Below, piece after piece: positions 7,408 to 11,699 of a stretch of 11,699 nt of DNA. Location: assembly GCA_018396795.1 (NCBI GenBank), contig JAGTRH010000023.1, positions 1 to 11,699 on the forward strand, written 5' to 3'. The number at the start of each line of letters is the position of its first letter. Within the stretch, counting starts at the first letter, position 1. The position numbers were made by a program, and so were the translations under genes. The notes under the pieces are model-generated. The model was not told where the DNA came from, did not search any database, and was given only the letters and a program-made list of their open reading frames with translations. The stretch comes from Candidatus Bathyarchaeota archaeon. GTDB lineage: Archaea > Thermoproteota > Bathyarchaeia > Bathyarchaeales > B26-1.

Positions 7408-7421
7408 AACTATTAAAAAGA
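7401..7421. repeat. Inverted repeat over the cyclase-gene promoter
   Basis: Nine-base perfect arms TCTTTTTAA and TTAAAAAGA around CTA. The left arm contains the best TATA-like stretch (TTTTTAA) for the cyclase gene, so a bound dimeric regulator would block initiation. A hairpin terminator for the upstream gene is the alternative. Confidence 0.45.
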
Positions 7422-7427
7422 AAATGA

Positions 7428-7434
7428 GAGGTGA
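7428..7434 (+). promoter_or_regulatory. Shine-Dalgarno GAGGTGA pointing to the TTG start at 7441
   Basis: GAGGTGA ends immediately before ATG 7435 but exactly six bases before TTG 7441. The corrinoid gene uses GGTGA with the same six-base spacing. This makes TTG 7441 the better start, unless a leaderless transcript begins at the ATG. Confidence 0.5.
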
Positions 7435-7440
7435 ATGTTT

Positions 7441-8148
7441 TTGAGGCCGATTAAGATTATCGATTTAAGTCAAGTTTTATTTAACTGCATGCCTTCATGG
7501 CCAACTCAACCAAACCTCCTTTACGAAATGGTGAGAAATGTTGCTCGCGACGGAAGTACAGTACATATTATTCGCCAAATGACTACTCATACCGGCACAC
7601 ATGTGGATGCCCCTCTACACTTTATTATTGAAGGAAAATCCGTTGATCAACTATCGATAGAAAACTTTACTGGCGAAGGCTTAGTAATCAACCTTTCTCA
7701 CAAAAAGGCTGGAGAAGCCATCACAGTTGAAGATCTCAAACCTTACTGGAGCGAAGTTAAACCTGGAGATGTTCTAATGCTTTATACAGGATGGGATAGA
7801 AAATTTGGATTTAACACTGAATATCTATTTGAGTGGCCATATATAACAGAGGAGGCTGCTGAAGATAGTGTTAGAGGGAAGGTGAAAGCTCTAGGAGTTG
7901 ACACATTAAGCGTAAGCGGATGGGATGGTGAATTACCGATTCATGGGCCTGTGGCGAAAAAGGGTTCAGCGGCAAAAACTCATAGCATTTTACTTGGAGC
8001 AGGTATAATACTCATTGAATGCCTAAGAAATCTTGACTTAATTCTTGAGGGGAGGAAATCTCGTAGGGCTTACTTTATATATGCGCCGATAGCTTTAAAG
8101 GGTGCTGATGGTGGTCCATGTAGGGCCTTGGCTCTAATCTTTGAGTGA
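7441..8148 (+). CDS. Cyclase / kynurenine-formamidase-family metal hydrolase
   Basis: Member of the 'cyclase' family (PF04199), metal-dependent hydrolases of amide, ester or lactone-like bonds that include kynurenine formamidase. The family signature THTGTHVDAPLH is present at residues 49-60 counted from TTG 7441, giving the expected His, His, Asp and His ligands. Later family features are VSGWDGELPIHGPV, the THSILLGAGIILIECLRNL block with its conserved His and Glu, and the C-terminal APIALKGADGGPCRA. At 235 residues it is full length. Starting from ATG 7435 would add two residues. It is first in the rightward cluster leading to the corrinoid protein. No tryptophan-catabolism neighbours are seen, so a formamidase role is unlikely; opening of a lactone or cyclic amide arising from the cluster's substrate is more plausible, but that is inference. 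Confidence 0.88.
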   Translation: MRPIKIIDLSQVLFNCMPSWPTQPNLLYEMVRNVARDGSTVHIIRQMTTHTGTHVDAPLHFIIEGKSVDQLSIENFTGEGLVINLSHKKAGEAITVEDLKPYWSEVKPGDVLMLYTGWDRKFGFNTEYLFEWPYITEEAAEDSVRGKVKALGVDTLSVSGWDGELPIHGPVAKKGSAAKTHSILLGAGIILIECLRNLDLILEGRKSRRAYFIYAPIALKGADGGPCRALALIFE

Positions 8149-8177
8149 GCTCTTAGTATAAAGGCATTTTAGTTAAG

Positions 8178-8186
8178 ATTTTTAAG
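8178..8186 (+). promoter_or_regulatory. TATA-like box before the corrinoid-protein gene
   Basis: ATTTTTAAG lies about 43 bases before the ATG at 8226, with AGTTAAG just upstream as a possible BRE. Initiation about 25 bases downstream, near 8208, would leave a short leader that includes the GGTGA ribosome binding site at 8215-8219. It suggests the corrinoid/methyltransferase pair has its own promoter inside the cluster. Confidence 0.45.
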
Positions 8187-8225
8187 CAAGAGGTAATTAT
8201 CTTTTCTCTAACATGGTGATAGAAT

Positions 8226-8876
8226 ATGAGTTGTAAAGAGGAGATTTTGAGTAAAATTAGGGATGCTATTGTGAATTTGGATATTGATAATATTCAGAGG
8301 TATTGTGTGGAGGCTATTGAGGCAGGTATACCAGCATATGACGTCGTTATGAAGGGAATGTCTAAGGGAATGGAGGTTGTTGGTGAGAAGTATGAAAGAA
8401 ATGAGTATTTCTTAGCTGAGCTAATCATGGCAGGCGAGGTGATGAAAGAGGGTATGAAGGTTCTGGAGCCTCATTTGAAGAGCAGTGAGATGAAAAAGGT
8501 TGGCAAGGTTGTTATCGGAACTGTTAGGGGTGATCTGCATGATATTGGCAAAAATATTGTTGTAACGCTGCTGAGCGCGGCGGGATTTGATGTTATAGAT
8601 TTAGGCGTTGATGTACCACCAGAAAAATTTGTTGAAGCGGTTAAAGAATATAAGCCCGACATATTAGGTATGTCAGCCCTATTGACAACAACGATGATTG
8701 AGATGGAGAACGTTATCAAGGCGCTTAAGGAGGCTGGCTTAAGAGATAAAGTAAAGATAATTATTGGAGGAGCCCCGATAACCAAAGAATACGCCGACAA
8801 AATTGGTGCTGACGCTGCAGCAAGAGATGCCGTTGAAGGCGTAAACATTTGTAAAACATGGATGACTGGAAAGTGA
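8226..8876 (+). CDS. Corrinoid (B12-binding) methyl-carrier protein, MtbC/MttC-like
   Basis: Cobalamin-binding methyl carrier of a corrinoid-dependent methyltransferase system. It has a helical cap domain (about residues 1-90, with the YERNEYFLAELIMAGEVMKEGM segment typical of MtbC/MttC/MtmC) and a Rossmann-like B12 domain (92-216). The B12 signature is present: GDLHDIGKN (102-110) with His105 as the lower cobalt ligand, SALLTT (150-155) and IIGGAPIT (179-186). At 216 residues it is full length. GGTGA sits six bases before the ATG. It is separated by only a few bases from the URO-D methyltransferase gene, a standard partner arrangement in which the methyltransferase moves a methyl group from the substrate onto the cobalt. 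The substrate cannot be told from this protein alone. Confidence 0.95.
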   Translation: MSCKEEILSKIRDAIVNLDIDNIQRYCVEAIEAGIPAYDVVMKGMSKGMEVVGEKYERNEYFLAELIMAGEVMKEGMKVLEPHLKSSEMKKVGKVVIGTVRGDLHDIGKNIVVTLLSAAGFDVIDLGVDVPPEKFVEAVKEYKPDILGMSALLTTTMIEMENVIKALKEAGLRDKVKIIIGGAPITKEYADKIGADAAARDAVEGVNICKTWMTGK

Positions 8877-8883
8877 ATTGTTT

Positions 8884-9957
8884 ATGGGTGGTGAAATAAA
8901 ACCACGTGACAGGATTAAACTGATCCTGAAGCATCGTGAAGCAGACCGTGTTCCAATCCATGATAGTCCTTGGGCTGCAACTGTAGACCGCTGGAGATCC
9001 GAGGGGCTACCTTCAGGTGTTTCACCAGATGACTACTTTGGATATGAAATAGCAATTTTCAACGCTGATACAAGCCCACGATTTCCAACAGAAGTTCTTT
9101 ATGAAGATGAAGAGTATATTGTTGAGAGGAATTCATTCGGTGGAATAAGAAAGAATCATAGGGATTATTCTACTACTCCTATGATTATTGATTACCCATG
9201 TAAAACTAAGGAGGATTGGAATAGAATTAAGCCTAGACTTAATGCCGACGATTACAGAGTTGACTGGGTTTCTGGCCTTCAGTCTTTCCATAGAGAGTAT
9301 AGTCGAGGGCGCTTCATAATGTATGGCGCCGCTGTTGGATACGATAAAATACAGAGTTACGTGGCGTCGGAGAGATTATTGAAGGCTATTATAAGGGAAC
9401 CAGATTGGGTCGTTGACATGTACTGGACTGACGCAAAACTTGTTATGGAAATGTGCGAGAGAATGATAAAGGGTGGATTCAAATTTGATGGCGCCTTTCT
9501 CTATTGCGATTTAGGCTATAGGCATGGCCTTCTTTTCTCACCAAAACATTTTGAGGAACAGCTTCATCCAGTTTTTAAGGAGTTATGCCGCTTCTTCCAC
9601 AATCGTGAAATGTACGTTTTCCTACATTGCTGCGGACGGGTAAAGGATCTTATTCCTTTCTTCATAGAGGAGGGAATCGACTGCTTACAACCCCTAGAAG
9701 TGAAGGCAGGAATGGATCTATTAGAGTCGAAAGACAAGTATGGGGATAAGATGACGTTCATGGGGGGTATAGATGTGAGACTTATGGCGCTAGATGACCC
9801 GAAGCCTATAGAAGAGGAGATAAGAAGAAAGATCACGGTTGCTAAGAAAGATGGAGGGTATATTTATCATTCAGATCACTCTGTTCCAAAAAACGTTAGC
9901 TTCCAAAATTACAAAAGGGTTATAGAGCTCGTTAAAAAATATGGAAAATACGAGTGA
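8884..9957 (+). CDS. URO-D-family corrinoid methyltransferase
   Basis: Uroporphyrinogen-decarboxylase superfamily protein, 357 residues, a TIM barrel used by methyltransferases such as MtaA, MtbA, CmuA and the O-demethylase MtvB. It carries LHCCGRV (His-x-Cys-Gly at about 248-251), the zinc site of this group. The third zinc Cys of MtaA-type proteins would fall in the C-terminal GGYIYHSDHSVP segment, where a His is found instead. Lying next to the corrinoid gene, it is more likely a methyltransferase than a heme enzyme. I chose ATG 8884 because AAGTGA sits seven bases before it; a TTG at 8878, one base after the preceding stop, is possible and adds two residues. Whether it acts on the primary substrate (demethylase) or passes methyl to a C1 carrier is not decidable from sequence. 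Confidence 0.88.
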   Translation: MGGEIKPRDRIKLILKHREADRVPIHDSPWAATVDRWRSEGLPSGVSPDDYFGYEIAIFNADTSPRFPTEVLYEDEEYIVERNSFGGIRKNHRDYSTTPMIIDYPCKTKEDWNRIKPRLNADDYRVDWVSGLQSFHREYSRGRFIMYGAAVGYDKIQSYVASERLLKAIIREPDWVVDMYWTDAKLVMEMCERMIKGGFKFDGAFLYCDLGYRHGLLFSPKHFEEQLHPVFKELCRFFHNREMYVFLHCCGRVKDLIPFFIEEGIDCLQPLEVKAGMDLLESKDKYGDKMTFMGGIDVRLMALDDPKPIEEEIRRKITVAKKDGGYIYHSDHSVPKNVSFQNYKRVIELVKKYGKYE

Positions 9958-9993
9958 ATGAACTGAAACCTTATTTTAATTTTTTAGTTCATT
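9957..9993 (+). repeat. 12-bp stem hairpin at the end of the URO-D gene
   Basis: AATGAACTGAAA (9957-9968) pairs with TTTTAGTTCATT (9982-9993), eleven Watson-Crick pairs and one G-U in RNA, around a 13-base AT-rich loop. It starts on the last base of the URO-D stop codon. It may be an mRNA-stabilising or processing hairpin, a terminator with its T-run in the loop and right arm, or an operator for the isomerase promoter. Confidence 0.6.
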
Positions 9994-10013
9994 ATTCTGT
10001 ACAAAGGCAATTT

Positions 10014-10018
10014 AGGTG
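10014..10018 (+). promoter_or_regulatory. Shine-Dalgarno AGGTG fixing the isomerase start
   Basis: AGGTG ends six bases before ATG 10025. It contains the alternative GTG at 10016, which would have no ribosome binding site of its own, so the ATG is preferred. Confidence 0.6.
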
Positions 10019-10024
10019 CAGCAA

Positions 10025-10888
10025 ATGTTCAAAATGTCTGTTATAAGCGATGAGGTTTCCCAAGATATCAAAGTTGTAGCCTCTTTTGCTAGAAAATTCA
10101 ACCTTGAAGGCGTTGAGATTAGAAGCGTCTGGAATAGGAGCCCGCAGCATCTTCTTCCAAAAGCTGATGAAATAAGAAGAGTTCTATTAGAATATGATTT
10201 AAAAGTAAGCGCGATAGCTTCGCCTCTTTTTAAGGCGGACATGGATGATGAGAAAGAATATGCGGAGCACTTAAGCATATTAAGAAACTGCGTTGATCTA
10301 GCAATTAAGTTGGATGCTAAGATAATTAGAGGATTCACGTTTTGGCGGAAGGGTAAATTGGAAGACTTTATTGATCGAATTGTCGAAAGATATCAAAAAC
10401 CATTAGAAATTATAGAAAATGAGGATTTGATTTTAGGAATCGAAAATGAGCCATCGACATTCGCTGGCAATGGAAGGGAGCTATCTTTGTTTCTCTCTCG
10501 GATTAATTCGAATAAGGTTAGGGCCGTATGGGATCCGGGAAATGATATATTTGATCCTTTAGGTGAAATCCCTTTTCCAGATGGTTATAGATATGTTAGA
10601 GGTTGGATTGTTCACGTCCACGTAAAAGATGGTGTGAGAAAAGGCGGAGATGGAAGACCTGAATGGACTGTTTTCGGTGAGGGCGAAGTATCCTATAAGG
10701 AGCAGTTCAAGGCTCTGAGGGAGGATAATTATATGGGATACATTTCATTAGAGACTCATTGGAGACCTAAAAGGAGAATTCCAGAGGAAAGTATCATTAA
10801 ACCTGGTGGAGAAGAGTTCTCTAATAGCGGTGAAGAGGCATCAGAAAAATGCATGCGCAACCTAATTAAAATATTGCAAAGTATATGA
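10025..10888 (+). CDS. Sugar phosphate isomerase/epimerase-like TIM barrel (IolE-like)
   Basis: Xylose-isomerase-like TIM barrel (AP endonuclease 2 family, PF01261), 287 residues. Features: EGVEIRSVW after strand 1, the metal-site segments LGIENEP (Glu about 140), VWDPGND (Asp about 170), IVHVHVKDG (His about 197 and 199) and ISLETHW (Glu about 243). These four positions are the usual divalent-metal ligands of IolE, ketose 3-epimerases and hydroxypyruvate isomerase. The members differ widely in substrate, so only the class is called. An upstream GTG (10016) would add three residues. It follows the URO-D gene after a 67-base spacer with a hairpin and precedes a Gfo/Idh/MocA gene, the pairing seen in inositol and sugar catabolic loci. 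Confidence 0.87.
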   Translation: MFKMSVISDEVSQDIKVVASFARKFNLEGVEIRSVWNRSPQHLLPKADEIRRVLLEYDLKVSAIASPLFKADMDDEKEYAEHLSILRNCVDLAIKLDAKIIRGFTFWRKGKLEDFIDRIVERYQKPLEIIENEDLILGIENEPSTFAGNGRELSLFLSRINSNKVRAVWDPGNDIFDPLGEIPFPDGYRYVRGWIVHVHVKDGVRKGGDGRPEWTVFGEGEVSYKEQFKALREDNYMGYISLETHWRPKRRIPEESIIKPGGEEFSNSGEEASEKCMRNLIKILQSI

Positions 10889-10912
10889 AACAATGAAAAA
10901 TCATCAAGAGTC

Positions 10913-10928
10913 AGAACATAATTGTTCT
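10913..10928. repeat. Perfect 6-bp-arm palindrome before the oxidoreductase gene
   Basis: AGAACA-TAAT-TGTTCT lies eight bases before the GGTGA ribosome binding site of the Gfo/Idh/MocA gene. It could be an operator or a small leader hairpin. Its GAAC/GTTC core is shared with the hairpin at 9957-9993. Confidence 0.4.
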
Positions 10929-10944
10929 CTAGATTGGTGAGATT

Positions 10945-11699
10945 TTGCGCAAGATAAAAATTGGAGTTATAGGGCTAAAAGGCATAGGGCAGACGCATAT
11001 CAGCCAGATAACCACAAGCGAAAACAGCGAACTTACAGCGGTCTCTGATATAAACGAGGAGATAGGAAAGATTATAGCATCAAAATACAATGTAAAATGG
11101 TACAAAAATTATGAAAACATGCTTGAAGAAAAAGATTTAGATGCAGTTTCAATATGTACACCACACTTCTTACATTTTCCCATGACCATGAGGGCCTTCG
11201 AATATAATAAACATGTGCTAGTAGAAAAGCCTATGGCTCTAACTGTTAAAGAGGCTGATCAAATGATTGAAGAAGCTAGAAGAAAAGGACTAAAACTAGG
11301 CGTAGTTTACCAGATGAGGACTAATCCTGTTTACAGGAAAATGAAAGAGATGATAGACGAGGATAAAATTGGCAAGGTGTATAGGATTTGTATGGAGGCA
11401 TGCGTCTTCAGGACTCAAGCCTATTACAACAATGATTTTTGGAGAGGTAGATGGATGACGGAGGGTGGGGGCGCCTTAATAAATCAAACGATTCATTACA
11501 TTGATGTTTTGCAGTGGCTTGTTGGCAAACCTGTAAAGGTTTATGGGGATATCGGAACTCTCTATCATGATATAGAAGTTGAGGATATAGCTAGTGCCAA
11601 CTTAATATTTGAGGGCGAGGCACGTGGAGTATTCCAAGTGAGCACGGTAGACCCAATAAACACCATAAGAATAGAAATCTGCGGAGAAAATAAGAAAAA
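10945..11699 (+). CDS. Gfo/Idh/MocA-family NAD(P)-dependent oxidoreductase, 3' truncated
   Basis: N-terminal 251 residues of a Gfo/Idh/MocA dehydrogenase; it runs off the right edge with no stop (usual length about 330-390). Start is TTG with GGTGA four bases upstream; no other start is available. The Rossmann motif is IGVIGLKGIGQTH (6-18), with the spacing GLKGIG. The family's VEKPMALT (93-100, Lys95 active-site lysine) is present, as is the EGGGALINQTIHYIDVLQWLVG block (173-194) with catalytic-type His184 and Asp187. These enzymes oxidise or reduce hydroxyl/keto groups of sugars, inositols and related compounds with NAD(P). Its place next to an IolE-like isomerase suggests a sugar or polyol substrate; the exact one is unknown. 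Confidence 0.92.
   Translation, partial: MRKIKIGVIGLKGIGQTHISQITTSENSELTAVSDINEEIGKIIASKYNVKWYKNYENMLEEKDLDAVSICTPHFLHFPMTMRAFEYNKHVLVEKPMALTVKEADQMIEEARRKGLKLGVVYQMRTNPVYRKMKEMIDEDKIGKVYRICMEACVFRTQAYYNNDFWRGRWMTEGGGALINQTIHYIDVLQWLVGKPVKVYGDIGTLYHDIEVEDIASANLIFEGEARGVFQVSTVDPINTIRIEICGENKK

Noticed and set aside
7435..8148. Cyclase-family gene as kynurenine formamidase of tryptophan breakdown
   Set aside because: The metal motif fits the whole family and no tryptophan dioxygenase or kynureninase gene is nearby; only the family is called.
8471..8848. 125-codon open frame on the minus strand inside the corrinoid gene
   Set aside because: Antisense to the B12-binding motifs; low-complexity Ser/Ala/Ile composition typical of a shadow frame.
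8884..9957. Heme-pathway uroporphyrinogen decarboxylase (HemE)
   Set aside because: It has the HxCG zinc site of methyltransferases and adjoins a corrinoid protein; no heme genes are nearby.
1..11699. tRNA/rRNA genes, CRISPR arrays, insertion sequences or integrase-linked attachment sites
   Set aside because: No cloverleaf-like spacer, repeat-spacer series, transposase or integrase sequence was seen; coding sequence fills nearly all of the window and gaps are 155 bases or less.

Overview
The window looks like an AT-rich chromosomal segment of an uncultured archaeon. The evidence is an archaeal-type DnaG primase, a family B DNA polymerase with archaeal/thaumarchaeal-like sequence, an RNase J-like beta-CASP protein, an F420-ligase-family protein, purine-rich GGAGG/GGTGA ribosome binding sites and frequent TTG starts. 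The PolB sequence style together with a corrinoid methyltransferase locus suggests a Bathyarchaeia-like member of the Thermoproteota/TACK group. That placement is inference from protein character, not from a marker-gene tree. Eleven protein genes fill almost all of the window. No gap between genes exceeds about 155 bases, and I saw no RNA gene, insertion sequence or CRISPR array.

Left part (1-4204): the 3' two-thirds of a family B DNA polymerase gene runs rightward off the left edge and meets a leftward information-processing group tail to tail with only about 10 bases between. That group, in transcription order (right to left), is an F420-ligase-family protein, a small TOPRIM protein and dnaG. 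The polymerase keeps its synthesis motifs, but its Exo III motif reads F-x3-N instead of Y-x3-D.

Middle (4205-7391): a 100-base divergent region separates the leftward group from a rightward gene pair. The pair is a fused nucleotidyltransferase-like/Bud32-RIO-like kinase, followed 27 bases later by a beta-CASP metallo-beta-lactamase protein (RNase J-like). The divergent region has TATA-like boxes on both strands at leaderless distance.

Right part (7392-11699): a rightward metabolic cluster holds a cyclase/kynurenine-formamidase-family hydrolase, a B12-binding corrinoid protein, a URO-D-family methyltransferase, a sugar-phosphate isomerase/epimerase-like TIM barrel and a Gfo/Idh/MocA oxidoreductase cut by the right edge. 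The corrinoid protein and URO-D protein are tightly coupled and form the core of a methyl-transfer system. The IolE-like and IolG-like neighbours suggest the methylated substrate could be an O-methylated sugar or polyol, with the freed carbon skeleton then oxidised or isomerised. This is a hypothesis from gene order. Three of the spacers in this cluster carry inverted repeats that could be operators or RNA hairpins.
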